NCBI RefSeq assembly: GCF_000004075.3
Contig: NC_026659.2
Coordinates: 30,336,272-30,400,271 of the forward strand
DNA: 64,000 nt
Source of the DNA: Cucumis sativus
Lineage: Eukaryota; Streptophyta; Magnoliopsida; Cucurbitales; Cucurbitaceae
Reading direction: 5' to 3'
Every line of letters begins with the position of its first letter. Within the stretch, counting starts at the first letter, position 1. Under the pieces are notes generated by a model. It had not been told where the DNA came from. It made no database searches and saw only the letters and a program-made list of their open reading frames with translations. Position numbers and translations under genes: made by a program. This document shows positions 38,401 to 51,861 of this stretch, piece after piece.

Positions 38401-41359
38401 CTAAGTTAATCAAAACTTTGGTTATAATAATATAATTATTCATGACCCAAAAAAACAAGAGAGGAAAATGTAAATACATTTTTGTTTTAATCTCTACCCC
38501 TTTAATCATATAAAAAATATATGATATAATTTTAAAGATCAACTCTTTTGTATCAATCTTGAAATCAACTTTTTCACATGTAAATCAACTTTTAAACTAT
38601 GTGAAAGATTCTTTTGAAACATATCCACTATAAAAATATCGATTCGATATTATATTAAAAAAGCATCAATAAAAGTTTCATTATAAGAGTTTTTCAACAT
38701 TTCAAGAGATTCTAATAAGATCATCGTTATACATATTTGTTCATCATGCATGCAACAATAGGATATCTAGAAAACATTTTTGATGAAATTTTTTACAATA
38801 TATAACAAATGCATGGAGAGTGAAAAGCCCACCGCGTCCCAATCCCGACCCCGTTGTGTTTCCATACCTAATTCAAGTGATCAGGTGTAGGGACATTTTA
38901 TCTTTTTTTTCTTCTTAATTTTGTTTTGTTCTATTCTCTTCTTTTCTAAAAAAAAATTATTAATAATAACAATAGGACACAATCACACAACAAAGATAAG
39001 AAACACAAAACATGAATGATTGCATATCTTATTGTTTAAAAGAAAATTATATATAGAGAGAGAGTTGAATTAATAGCATCAATCAATTGGATCTGACCAA
39101 ATTTTCATTACTTTTTGTTCATCTTTAGGCAGAATAAAGCTACACATTTCAAATCATACCAATTCTAAAATTAACAAAGGTTGTGACTTGTGGGGTTAGA
39201 CAAATTGGGTATATATATATTATATTTTTAGATATGTTTATAACATAATTATATAAAAATGGAGAAGAGGCATACAGCTATATTTAAGTTGTAATTTTGG
39301 CTTATTTTGAAAATGAAGCATTGCCATATATATATATATATTGGTTGGGCCATCCCACACACACATATATAATAGGTTATTATAAATAATGTGTTACATG
39401 TGTTGCCACCATATGGTATGTCTTTTTATTATGATGATGAATTCGATAGAGTTTGTAATTTGCCTTTTCCATCATTCAATTTCTAAACCCTTTTTTCTTC
39501 TTTACAAATGTATTAATTTAACTATATATTTTGATCCAAAGTTCGTCTCCTAAGACATCAATCAATCATATATATATATATATATCTTTTTGTGTGACAT
39601 CTTATATATGTGGTTTTGGTTTTACAATGTTCACATGTGTATCATATGTAATTGAATTTGATTGTAGTGCTTTTTTAAAGATTGGGTTTTTTTAATGATT
39701 GTGCTAATTGAATTAAAGTATCTTTTTAATTCTCTGTTTAACCAATTTTTTTAATTTCTTTTGTAAAAACAACTTTTTTAAAGTTACATCAAAATCTACT
39801 TTTTAAAGGCTAATGTTATTCACATTTTATTTAGGAAAAAGATCAATCAAGTTCATAAATTAATACTTGTGTCATTTAAAAAATAATTATAATTTACTTA
39901 TATTTGTGACATATCAAAAACTTTGGATCTCATTTTCCACTCAAACTCAACCTTTTATATGTTATTGATTGTGTAGAACAATGACTAACAGGAAGACTTA
40001 TTTGATTTTTCATTAAATCAATCAATAGTGTGCAAAATATTGTATACTTTTTTAGACAAAATCATTGCCTTTCTTGTCAAATTTCTTTGTACTAACAAAG
40101 AAAAAAGTTCCACCCACCACCCCCCACAAAATGATCCTATAATTTGACCACAATGATCCTAATGATTTTAGAAGGAAAATTTTTAAAGTATAGTCTGAAT
40201 TGCACTTATTCACATCAAAAATTCATTTCAATTTATCACTAAATTTTAATATTTATATTTTTAACTTCAAATTTTCAATCAATACTTATTTTCTACATTC
40301 TTCCATGTTTATGTATATTAATAAATTTAAAATAATGAAATGAATTGTGTAATTAATTAAATTTTACTATTTTTTTATCGCTTTTTAAATTAATGATAAA
40401 TTTTACTTCATGATTACTTTAAATTAATTAATATTAGAGAACAAACTGTAATGAAAAATTAAAATCTTAAAGATCAAATTCTAATATTTTGATACTCCAT
40501 GAATAAATTAAAATTTACAAATTAAATGGTGTAATATTTGAAACATAAGAATTAGAAACTAAACCAAAGTTTAGGAATGGAAAACGTATTTTTCATAAGA
40601 TTTTAAAATTATGTAAAGTAAATTTTTACCATGTAAGAAATAATAATTGAACAATTTAAGTGAAATGCACAAAAAATTATTAGTACAAGTTGAGACGGAC
40701 GTTTTCCTTTTTCATTAACTTTTGAAAATTTGTATACCAAACTAAAAAAAGGGTGTTCGATGCAAATGACATCTTAAAATAAAAATGTTACATTATATTT
40801 TGTCTCCTTGTTTTTTTTAAAAAAATTACCTTTAAAATCTATTTTTAAAAACTCAAAATGCTCGACCAAACGAGTCTATTCTTATAAACATATTAATTAA
40901 AAATATCTAGCTATTTTTAAAATTCAAGGATCAAACACACATTGTTCATCGAAACATAATGGACTAGAAATGTACTTTTCTCTTAAATTTTATGTTTTGA
41001 ATATACAGTACCGAACACATTTTGTAAATTTGTTTAAATTTTAATTTAATTTATGAACCAATTACGCCAAACATATATCTAAAATACAATTTTCAGCCAC
41101 ATTTACTGTAGTCTAATGATAATTGACATTTGATGTTGTTTACTTGTGTTTTACATATATGTGCTGACACATGGGATCCATATCCAAATTTGTAAAAAAA
41201 TGCAAATCGATTTATGTGCAAATCAGAGTGATCAATCCAATTTCGTCATACATTACCATTATTATTACTATTTAGTGAAGAAAAAAAACTACGAATCTTG
41301 CGGTATGTACTATTGTAGTTATTGTTACGATTATAGCTTGATTCTTATTAAATGAAAAA

Positions 41360-41530
41360 ATCAAAAGCAATCTAATTACATTTGCTAATTACATCTCTAA
41401 AAATGAAATTTCAATACGATTACATCAATGGGATACATACCAATAAACTTGATCCTATTTTTAAATTGGCATTAAGAAAAAGTCCTACCAAGAGTGATGG
41501 ATGTGAATGCAATTACATTTGAAAAGAGAG
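41360..41530. repeat. Intergenic copy of the CAATCCAATTACGTTTGC-type element
   Basis: GCAATCTAATTACATTTGC (41367-41385), CAATACGATTACAT (41412-41425) and GCAATTACATTTG (41509-41521) repeat the motif seen in PHO1 intron 12. Ends are not resolved. Confidence 0.4.
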
Positions 41531-43148
41531 AGAGAAGAAGATGGATATGGAAAAGGGTGTGGGATTTGGTGAGCAAATCTCAATACAACTCTTGACTTTA
41601 TTAAGTCAATGTTCATTATTATCATCAATTAATCACTTCAACACATTAAAAAGCCTATAAATTAAATAATGGATCCTCATTAATGCCCCCAAAGTAAATC
41701 TTTTTTTTTTATAAAAAAATACTAAGCTAGCTTCTATCTCTTAATTAAGGACATACAATTTATATAATTGCTCTTAATTATTACAGTAAAAAAAAATCAA
41801 TCTATAAATTTTGTTGAATAAGTTTTATATTCGGTAAAAATAATTAGAAAGAAATGTAAGAACGAAAACTTAACGAAGAAGGGCTGTATGGTATTTTTAT
41901 CATTGTACTCTACCTTTTGGTATTGATATTGTTTTAGTTATTTATGTAAAGGCAGCTCGAGTTTTTCAAATCTATACTAAATTCGAGTGTTCATAGTAGA
42001 ATTAGTCCTAATTTTTCATTTTCATTTTCTCCTTCGATTATCATTTTCTAACAAATAAATATTGATCTTTTCGTTGAATCAAAATCAAACCAAAAAGAAA
42101 AAAGAAAGAAAGTATATAACTATTCTTAAAGATAAATTTTAATATGACGTGTCTTTTAATATTGGGATTATAATTATTATGATGAGTGTTTAATTTGTTA
42201 AAAAATATCAATCTACTCATTTATAATTAATTAAATATCGATCGAAACAAAACAATATCGTTTGGTTTAGTTTAATTCATAGTTTAGGAAAAGAAAATGA
42301 AATCACCTAACTCCAACCATTTCTAATTAATAGTTTAGATTGTCATATTAATGGTTGAAGATCAACAGAAGTAGAAAATTTATGATTTGCATTAATAATT
42401 ATTTATTACTATCTTAATTAATCAATATTTGGGTATAATTTATTGGTGTACTTAATTAATAATTCCATTTAAAAAGAAGAAAACACCAAAGTTCGTTGGT
42501 AGCAACCTTACTTTGATGGTGCTGGTGGGAGAATTATTTTAATGGGATAACTATATATTATATCAACACCTAATATAAACTAGATTAATTTAAAACCAAA
42601 AATTAATTAATTTCACACGTATGGACAAAAGTAGATATTGTTATTATTATAAACTACAAAGTATATATAATAAAACAATGTTATATATATATATGTGTGT
42701 GTGTGCGTGGAGCAAATGGATATGGCCTAATTCCTAAGTCAAAATAAAAATCAAGTACTTGCTTCCTTCTATGTGTTTTAATTTAAACTAATTTGTAAGT
42801 GTCTTAAACTTAATTACTATCACTTCTAATCTTTTAATATATACGTATAGGATGATTATATATTTTACAACTTTCTAAATGTTTTCTTACATAGTTTAGA
42901 TCGAGAAAGTATTTATTCATAGAATTCAATTGTTTTATGCATATTTAACAAATTTGTCGTTGGATTATTATCCTTTCTACGTAGGAACAAAGATGACGAT
43001 TGTTCATGATTATTTAGATACGTTTTTCTTTAATTCATTCTACATCATTTTATCGATTTCAAACACTCAACTTGAATAGTTTTCATCATCATCTAACCAA
43101 ACGTTCAAACCCACTTGCTAAATAAACGTGTCTCAAATTCTCAAAACC

Positions 43149-43172
43149 TATATATATATATATATATATATA
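43149..43172. repeat. (TA)12 microsatellite
   Basis: Twelve perfect TA units in gene-poor DNA, seen directly. Confidence 0.9.
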
Positions 43173-44200
43173 ATATTGTGGCATGTAGTTTGTTTGAAAG
43201 AATATACTTCTTTTTCCTTGTTTGATAAGTAATATAAGTAAAATATCTATAATGATTTAAAAAATTCTAAAAACTAGCTATTATTTTTTGGGATTAGATA
43301 GTTACATTATCGAAAATTCAACCATTCAATGTATAGAAAATAACATTAACGTCTCAATCGTTAAAATATATTATAATTGATGGATATTAGAAAATTTGTT
43401 GATATAACCCGAACAATTGTTTGTACAAATGCCCATAGGAAAATACATACTTTCATATACATTATTATATTCATACAAATCTCCCTGCCCCTAAATTCTT
43501 CATTAAGCTTATCATTAACATTATTTTAAACTTTTATATCACTATCAACAACATTATATTTTAAGATAAACATTTTAATAGAAAAAAGAAAAAGTAAAAC
43601 ATGGTGAAGTTTATTTAGAATAACATTTTGATTCTAGTACTTATTTCTATAATCTTAAATTTTAGTTTTAAATACTAATTTATTTAACAATATTCAAACT
43701 AATAATTATGAAAGTATATTTCACATGAAAATTATTATTATTTAATTTTGATGAAAATTAATTTAAATTTATTAAAATTGAGAAATTAAAGTTGAACGTT
43801 GAACATTATAAACTAAAATGGATGTTTTTAATATTTATTATGTTTACATTAAAATGTGAGTGTAGTCTTCCTATTTGTTTAATTTATATATTTTTATTAT
43901 ATATGGAGAATAACTTTCATGCATGCAAGAGAATAGAAGTATATAAGTATATTTTTAGAAGATATAGTAAAAATCAAATAGATAAAAAATTGAACAGTAG
44001 AGACTAAATTTGAAATTGATTGAAATTAGGTGAACGAAAAATTGGATATTTGAAAATATGGAGACTAAATTCAAAAGAAAGTATTTAAAATTTTTATTTA
44101 TTAATAGTTTAATTTGAAAATATAAATAGGAAAAAAGTTGAAAAGAAATAAATGGAGGCAAAGACTGAAATTTATGGTTTACGGAAATCCATGGAAGCCA

Positions 44201-45825
44201 ACTCCTGAAGGTGGAAGAAGACTACAAAAATAAAACCCTTCTTTTCCCTATTTCTCTGTTTTCGTGCCAACGAATTCAGAGACAAAAAACAAACCTAAAT
44301 TGAAGGAGAAAAAAAATGGGAAGAAGATAGTAAAAACACAAACAAATAGAACCTTCTCAATCTCCTTATTATTCTGCTTCTCACGTTCTCTTTTTCTTTT
44401 AACATTTCTCATTTTGCTTCTTCTTTAATCCCTTTTCTTCCATTGTATTTAACCCCCATTTCTCACCATTTCTTCGTTTTTTTGACTTTGGGCATTCTGT
44501 TTTATCATTTCGAGGAAGAATCGCCATCTGGGTATTTTATTGTACCTCGATCCGATTTCTTTTTGGACCTACCCACCAACCCTTTTCACGATTCCACACT
44601 CTCCCTCTCTCTGTGTCTTTCTTCTTGTTTCTGGGTCGCAGAGAAAGGGAGCTAACTTCAACGAGAGATCTGTAACTCCTTTATCTGTTCTGGTTTGTTC
44701 CTGCATTTTTCTTTTTGAAGTTTTGATTCTTTTCTTCTGTTTGGTTAAGTATGATGAATCACGAGATTTTTTGTTTTGTGGGTTTTGTTATCATTCTGAT
44801 ACTTATTATTGTTGTTGTTGTTAATCGCTATCATCATCTTCAGGAGCAGTAAAACGCAATTGGGTTTTGTTTTGTTCTGTGAAATGGCTCTGTTTTTCTG
44901 AATCACTGTTTTTTTCTTCTATCTTTTTATTTTACATTAACGTCAACGTTGTTTTCATCCTTTTGTTCTTTTCTGGAGTTCTTACTCATGAAACATAATG
45001 ACCTCCAATTCTTTTTATGTGGACCCTCTGACTTTCTCTATTAAACTTCCTTTTTCTATTTATTTGTTGTTTTGTATTTGGGTTTTCTGTTTCGAGAAAG
45101 CATAGGCAAGAAAAGAGGACTCTTCTTTCTCTCTTTCTCTATCTTCCAATTTATCTCCAGAAGGAAGGTTGAAACTTCAAACTTCTCTCAATTTTCCACT
45201 TTTTTGTTTTGGGATTCTGGCTCGTTTTTTTTTCCTCTTTCTTTTTGTATCAATTTATTAGAATTTGTGTTGTGCGTTTTTTCTTTTTCATGTGCATGTT
45301 CACTTGGGAAATTCTTCTTCTCAACCAGATTGTGCTCATTTAATGATTTTGATGTGTCTTGCTTCCTCTTGTTTTTCTTTAGGAGAAGTAATTTGTGAGT
45401 TGTGAGCAACTATTCATGTATATGAATAGATTCCAGCATATTCAGTAAAATTATACAGCCACATGAGGTGTGTGTGTGTGTGTATGTGCGCGTGTTTTGG
45501 TGGTCCTTTCGTAATGAACATTGCAGTCAGAGACTTGAGTCACTTGACTAATGGTCCTTCAGCATTCTTTTTACCAAAATTTTGTTTTAATCTCTGTCTC
45601 TGTTTCTTATCCAAAAAATCTCTGTTTCTGCTTCTGTTGCGTGCTCGCACTTGGACACTTATAGCATTAGATATATGGTAGTGATGCACGTTATCAATAT
45701 GTAATATGTAACCAAAATTGATCGTTGGTATGCCATTTTCAGGTATTTTATGAGGTGAATTGAACTTGTGGAGATCCTTTTTCTTTTTTGGAACCATTGC
45801 TCCTTTCGCTTTTTTGAAGGCTATC
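44201..45825 (+). promoter_or_regulatory. Promoter and spliced 5' leader of the DUF1336 gene
   Basis: From about 44230 the plus strand becomes pyrimidine-rich (CTTCTTTTCCC, CTCCTTATT), typical of a plant 5' UTR. Acceptor-like ATCTTCAG|GAGCAG near 44842 and ATTTTCAG|GTATTT near 45743, the latter 83 bp before the ATG, suggest one or more leader introns. The many frames between 44443 and 45827 are low-complexity Phe/Ser/Leu strings from T-rich DNA and are not genes. Exact leader exons need transcript data. Confidence 0.5.
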
Positions 45826-48800
45826 ATGGGAGGCTGTGTATCAACTCCATCAAAAAATATTAAAACTCGGAAGAAACTGCATCATCAGTTTGGAAAGTAT
45901 GGTAGAAAGATTTCCAGTTCTATCCCAAGAGCTATCATAAAAAGAAAGAGCAATGCAGGAAATAGGGTCACTGATTATGCTGTCAGTGAGTTTGTTCATA
46001 TGGATTTGGAGAGCGGTGCAACCACTACTTGTAGAAGATCAGAAGTTTCTAATTCAACATTCCACCTCACTCAGTTGCAATGGCTACATAGTCAGTATGA
46101 TGCAAACAGTATGTCACCTCCAATTTAACCATTTTCTATTATCTGTTTGCCGTGTGACTTGTGCTTCTCTCCTATCAGAATATAGTATTATTTCATTGAG
46201 TTCTCTGATAGATTTTACAAAATGAATCTGGCAAACGATTTATATTTTGGTTTTATGGTTGTTTTTCTTTTCCCTTTATTACACCATGCATTGAAGATAG
46301 AACTACAATAGCCTTTCGAGTGTGAAAAATGAAATTAGAATTAAGGTTGTTGAGAGTGGTTTTTGGAACCTCTTGTCATTGTTGAGAACATAGGCTTAGT
46401 AAAAACTTGTTTAAATGGTTCCTTTCCTTGTAAAAGTTGGTTGGTTCTGTTGCCCTCCTTCACTTTTCTTTTCCCGATGGTAGCCAAATCTTTTGAAAAC
46501 CAAATGCACCATTATTTAACTATGGTTAGTCAGCCAGCCATTATTGTTGAAGACATATGCCTGACATACTGTCTTATGAGTATTATTTGATCTATACAGT
46601 TCCTTTTTAACTGTTGTTTGTTCTGGAAATCGAAGTTACACCATTGAACTTTATTTTCAAATGCTGTGTTTCAGCAATTGGCCAAGATGAAGCTTGGTTT
46701 GACTCTGTCAGTGTTCTGGACTCCGATTCAGATGATGAATTCAGCAGTTTGCATGGAGGTAATATGAACGGTGGATTTTTCTTTTAAACATTAATACTAG
46801 TGTGTCAGAATCCTTTGGCTACTTAAAATATTTTACCACCACTCAAAAGTCTTGTGTTATAACTGGGCTGCTTAGAATTTCTTTCTCAATCTTTTTTCTT
46901 TGAAGCATTTTAGTACTCATTTTTTAATATTGATTGTTTGATCATCTGTTCTTTGCAGATGGTTTTCCATCCATGGGAAATACAACTGGGAACATCTCAA
47001 ATGGCCAAGTTGTTCAGTATGAAAGATCGTCATGCTTTCTAGATAATAAGTGCAAATATGAAGAATACCATGAAAGCTATCTGAAAATAGATGGAGGAAA
47101 ACCAGAAAGTATCATGAACAAGGATGAATATGGTTTTGGTCTGATGGGCAGCCAAGGTAATGAAATTTCCAGCAAAAAGAGATCGATGTTAGATCATTCT
47201 TATGGCAGCTTCAAAGGTCTAAAAGAGGATTGGCGTAATTCTGTAGAGAAAAATCAAGAGACTATTATTAAGTCGGCCTTACCACGTATGGTTCCTTCTA
47301 TAAGTTTCAATGAGAAGATTCTGAATCCTCAGATTCCTCAGGGACATAAAAAGCAGTCAGCAGTTTTCAGGCTTTCTTTTAAGAGAAGGTCTTGCGATGG
47401 AGAAGAAACCATAGAAAAATGTAAGTGGTCTAATTATTTAAATCTCATCAGCTGAAGAGGGAAGCATGAACCTTTTGACCTCAATGCTTGTCTTCTTGGT
47501 TTCTGAAAGCTAAACATTTATCAGAAATAACTTGTTTCTGCATCCTTAGTCTTAAAGGCAGTTCAATTTAACTAAGATCTCATAGAATTAGAAAGAGCTT
47601 GCAGTGGTAAATTTAAGAAATTACATATCAAATATTATTTGATCAGCTGGGAATTCTTGTTTTGAACTGGGGACCTGAATTCTGGGAAATAGTACAAAAC
47701 GTCCTTTCCTGGCCTTGTGCTTTGTTCAGATGAGGTTTATGTTTGAAGAGAGCAATAATAACCTGTCTATTTTATGGTATGCAACAGGTCAATCAAAGAA
47801 GTACCTATTCCGTCCTAGAGCTGGACATATTCCATGCTTTTCAGGAGAGAAAACACCCCCAGGAAGCTGGTCCGAGATTCCACCATCAACTTTCAAACTT
47901 CGTGGCGAAAGCTACTTCAAGTATACAATTTTGTTTTACTCAATATCATCCTGGGCCGTGCCCTGATTTTGTCTGATATTTTTTTCTGTTATTTTGTGAA
48001 ATTTTTAATTTTCTTCTGATCTTTACATGTAGAGATAAGAAGAAATATCCTGCTCCAAATGCCAGTCCTTATGTTCCAATTGGCGTTGATTTATTCATGT
48101 GTCCCAAGAAAATCAATCACATTGCACAATACCTAGAGCTTCCTTCGGTAAAATCTGATTCAAAAGTGCCTCCACTACTCATTGTAAACATTCAGGTAAT
48201 TATTCCGTAAGTCAGTTCAGTTTAATACCTTCTACTTTTATGACTGAGATTCCGTTCTTCTATAGTTTTCTTTAGCTTAAAATGTTATTGCATTTTTAAA
48301 AGTCTTCTAATTTGATGTAGTTGCCTATTTATCCTGCTGCAATGTTCTTGGGTGATAGTGATGGGGAGGGAATGAGTCTTGTTTTGTATTTCAAAGTATC
48401 TGAGAAGTTTGATAAGGACATCTCCCTTCATTGTCAGGAAAGTATCAAGGTAAGCTCTTTTTCTTACTTTTTTTTTCTTTCACCAAGTAAACCGGCATTC
48501 ATCAAATTCAATTTAGTATGCTGAGTTCGTTGGCTTTTAGTATGCTATGCTTGCTTAAATCTTCATAATCACCTAAAGCAGCTTTTCTATTCGATTAAAC
48601 CTACGATTTCCTGCCCTCATTCTCACTCTATCCTTTTCTCGTCTTTTATGTTCTTAAGTTGCTAAGTGAGTTCCTCATTCAACATGGGTTTCCCATATAT
48701 CTTACAGCACAGATATTCTTTGCTTATTCTACAGAAATTGGTTGATGATGAGATGGAAAAAACCAAAGGATTTACAAAAGATTCTACTGTTCCATTCAGG

Positions 48801-50016
48801 GAAAGGCTAAAGATTATGGCAGGGGTGGTTAATCCAGAGGATCTTCATTTGAGCTCCACCGAAAGGAAGCTTGTTAGTGCTTATAATGAAAAACCTGTCC
48901 TCTCACGGCCTCAGCACAATTTTTACAAGGTATATAATTTGAGACATTACGACAATTTACTTTGGATGTCCTGATTCCATTTTAGAATTATAACAACAGA
49001 TGAAGAAACCTGAAGTTTTCAATTTTTTATTGTTCCGTTGTGTGAAAAATCAAACTCTGCCTTACTTAAACTTGCCGGAGAATGTTTAACCTCTGAATTT
49101 TAACTATTATTGCCAACTTGGTGGATAAGCGTGGACGCAAGTGGTAGGCCAAATTGATAGGCTCTGCTTTGAACTTTCATGTCTTTTCCTTAAATATCTG
49201 GAGGCATAATCCTTGATGTGCTTCTAAAGGGATTGGGTTTCTCTTAAATGTTGGATTGGGGGAAAAGAACGGGGAGGGAAGAATGTAACTTTCAACTGCC
49301 GTATTTCTTATAGGCTATATAGAAGCATTTCTGACTTTTTCAACCACCCTTTAACAATTGCAGGGCCAAAATTACTTTGAGATTGATCTAGACATTCACC
49401 GTTTCAGCTACATATCAAGAAAGGGACTTGAATCGTTTCGAGAACGTTTAAAAAACGGAATACTTGATCTCGGTCTAACCATCCAGGTATCTAGTTGGTA
49501 CCATTGCACTCTCTGTTCTAGTTATAGATGATATACATATTTTTCATATATCAATCAGAAGAGGGAAATAATCCAGTTTTTAACGTGAAATAGCTTATCC
49601 TTGACCTAAAATATTAATTTGTCATCAATGTCAAAACGAACACTGCTGAGAAAAACATGACTACTTGGGCAAGTTTAGAAGCCTTGGTTATTTCATTTGG
49701 TCAATCAAGGTGTTCAATGTGATCATCAGAATTTCATTTGAAAATTGATGAAACCTTTGTAGTTAAACACATGTTTCAAACCGAAAACGACAGAAAACTA
49801 GCAGTAGCGAACATATTCATTGAAAGAGGAGGGAAAAATAGTGTTATTCAGCCAAACCAAGTCTCTTTTTCACATTCTTAATTGCTTCTCTTTTGTAAAC
49901 AGGCACAAAAACCCGAAGAACTGCCAGAGCAAGTTCTGTGTTGTGTGAGGCTGAATAAAATTGATTTTATAGATAATGGACAGATACCTACATTAGTGAC
50001 CCTCGATGAAGGCTAA
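45826..50016 (+). CDS. EDR2-C (DUF1336) domain protein with acylated-type N terminus
   Basis: Nine exons (45826-46108, 46675-46758, 46959-47420, 47788-47920, 48033-48195, 48321-48449, 48735-48929, 49364-49486, 49903-50016) join in frame to 561 aa. [10 protein letters not shown] predicts N-myristoylation at Gly2 and palmitoylation at Cys4, hence membrane attachment. Residues 20-275 are variable, with an acidic patch [13 protein letters not shown]. From about residue 280 the DUF1336/EDR2-C domain runs nearly to the end: [99 protein letters not shown] and ARKGLE-type [11 protein letters not shown], ending [16 protein letters not shown]. The domain is shared with EDR2, a negative regulator of salicylate-dependent defence and cell death. 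This member lacks the PH and START domains of EDR2, so its function is unknown. Start chosen for the MGGC motif. Confidence 0.92.
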
Positions 50017-51861
50017 TACTGGGTCGCTGACCATACGGTACATTCCTCAAATGGGTACAACATGTCACTCAAGCAGCTCAATGAAGGCGGGCAACGACAT
50101 CCATTTTAACGCACTGAAACACCAACCCTTTGGTTCTACCATACAATCCAAAAGATCCTTCAGTTTTGTCCAACGAGTCATTTTTCTTCTCCTTTCCAGC
50201 CCATAGCTTCTACCAATAAAGAAGCAAGCCTTCACTGGCAATGCCTCGATGTGCTGTTGCAAACTTACAACCATTCCTTTCCTCTCTGTATATGTTTATT
50301 TTGTCATCGTAATAACGAGACCCTGAGAATTCGTATGCCATCCCGATCGATCTGAGCATAGAGCTCAATGACCGAGTCGTTAGCAACCTTTCTTGCTGAT
50401 CATAAATTCAAATCCCATCTCCCTATTGTTTGAATTGTTGTGTAAAAAGAATGAATGCAATGACTTGTGTACTGTGATCAATTAACTGAAATATTCTTCA
50501 ACATTCTTAAAACTTTGTGCACTTTTCTCCCTTGTTGGATTCAGTAAGAAAATTTAGAAGAGAAATAGTTGTTTGAAATATAACATTTATAAGCAACAAA
50601 GTACAAAGATTTTAATGGAATAAAATATACGATTTTGAAAGTTTCATTGTATACAAACATCAAAACAACTATTCAAATTTGCAATAATGGCTACTTTTAT
50701 TCATTTTTGCTAATTTTCTATTAATTAAATCAAACAAGACTAAATTAATTTTAACTAAGTGCTCTTTTTATATATTATATATATATTAATTCAGTTGCAT
50801 TAGATTAAATCGAAATTTTAACTCCAACTTGAAAAAAACTAAAAATTTCAATCAAACCCAACTCATATAATATTGGTTGGATAGTTCGGGTTATTCTAGT
50901 TGAACTTACACCTCTAACATGTAACCGTACTAATAACGGTAATGATAAGGTATGGATTTTATAACCAAATAATCAATTATATTGGTTTTAGTTATACATT
51001 TAAAATTACAATATTTATCAAATTAACATCAATCGGAAGGAGGGACTTAAAGTGTCAATTAGAGAAAAGAAGAAGGGCAGAAATGTAAATGTGTGAATTA
51101 GGGTTTACGAAGGTTTGGCAATAAATGAAGAAGACGAAGTGCTGCAGAGCCGAAAAAAGCCCGAGGCCGAGCGCTTCCCTCTTGAGTTAGGGGTGGCGTG
51201 GTATTCCACAGGGAGAGGTTTTTTCAAATTGTGGCGCACTCTCAGTTGCGTTGGGCTTAATATTATCACTTTCCAGTGAGGGCTTCCATGGCCGCTTTAC
51301 TGCTCTAGCTTTTGCAGTCAAAGCGAGGGGTTTCGCCCTACATTCAAATTCTTCTTTTTCCCTTTTTCTTTTTCCAAATTTCTTTGTTCTTATCTTTCAT
51401 CATTCGCTTTCTTATTGTAATTTTGACCACTTGCTCATGAATTCATTTTTTAATTATGTTTTTTTTGGGTAGAATGTATATTTTGTTTTTATTAATCGGC
51501 GGAGTATGATAAATTGAAATTGGCATTTATATATTTATATGTTTTCGGGTTTTCATTCAGATGATGAGAACGATGCAGGAAAGTTAAAACCACGTTTTTC
51601 AAAAAAGAAAAAAAATAATTGATCAATTGCATCCGACGGGTATTTTTTTTGCATTCAACTTGTCTGAAAATTTCAAATAAATGTATGTATATCTCTAGAA
51701 GCTTCTTCTTTTCTGCTTCCTTTACGCTTGTTTTTTTGTTGTCGGGTTTGCAAATGGTCAATCTGAGCTCCGTTGTGGACGCAGGTCTTGGAACTGCTGC
51801 TGCTAAAGTGTGGTTGTTATGTACGTCTATCATCTGACTATTGCACAGGATAATGCTCGGA
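50017..51861. other. Region between the convergent DUF1336 and kinase genes
   Basis: The left 450 bp is probably the DUF1336 3' UTR. From 50580 to 51040 it is AT-rich. About 51055-51330 is GC-richer with a telo-box (TTAGGGTTT at 51098-51106) and looks like a promoter or transcribed leader, but no protein gene follows. 51490-51860 is likely the 3' UTR side of the kinase gene. The frames at 51251-51837 have no recognisable content. Confidence 0.45.
51055..51330 (+). promoter_or_regulatory. Telo-box-containing, promoter-like orphan block
   Basis: AATTAGGGTTTACG is a telo-box, a motif typical of promoters of ribosomal and other translation genes. It is followed by 200 bp of unusually GC-rich sequence for this window (GCCCGAGGCCGAGCGCTTCC, GGGGTGGCGTGG). 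No long frame begins here. It could be a non-coding RNA gene or the stub of a lost gene. Confidence 0.3.

Larger units (their letters stand above)
35401..44200. other. 8.8-kb gene-poor AT-rich region
   Basis: No exon with conserved protein content was found on either strand. GGGCC motifs at 35451-35492 belong to the TMEM230-like promoter. Several (TA)n runs occur (39324-39341, 39570-39586, 43149-43172). A GC-rich patch lies at 38826-38860 (CCCACCGCGTCCCAATCCCG) and motif-repeat sequence at 41360-41530. All short frames here are A/T-driven. Confidence 0.6.

Noticed and set aside
44443-45681. Several overlapping 70-108 aa frames rich in Phe, Ser and Leu
   Set aside because: They come from T/C-rich leader DNA of the DUF1336 gene, lack conserved motifs and overlap each other in different frames.
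50340-50430. tRNA-like string with TTCAAATCCC
   Set aside because: No acceptor stem pairing or A-box at the right distance.
51091-51120. Telomere-repeat complement as a possible telomerase RNA template
   Set aside because: No upstream sequence element and TATA spacing of plant Pol III genes is visible; a promoter telo-box is the simpler reading.
51492-51833. 113-aa minus-strand frame past the kinase stop
   Set aside because: No recognisable motif and no splice link to the kinase, whose last exon ends in a stop at 51862.
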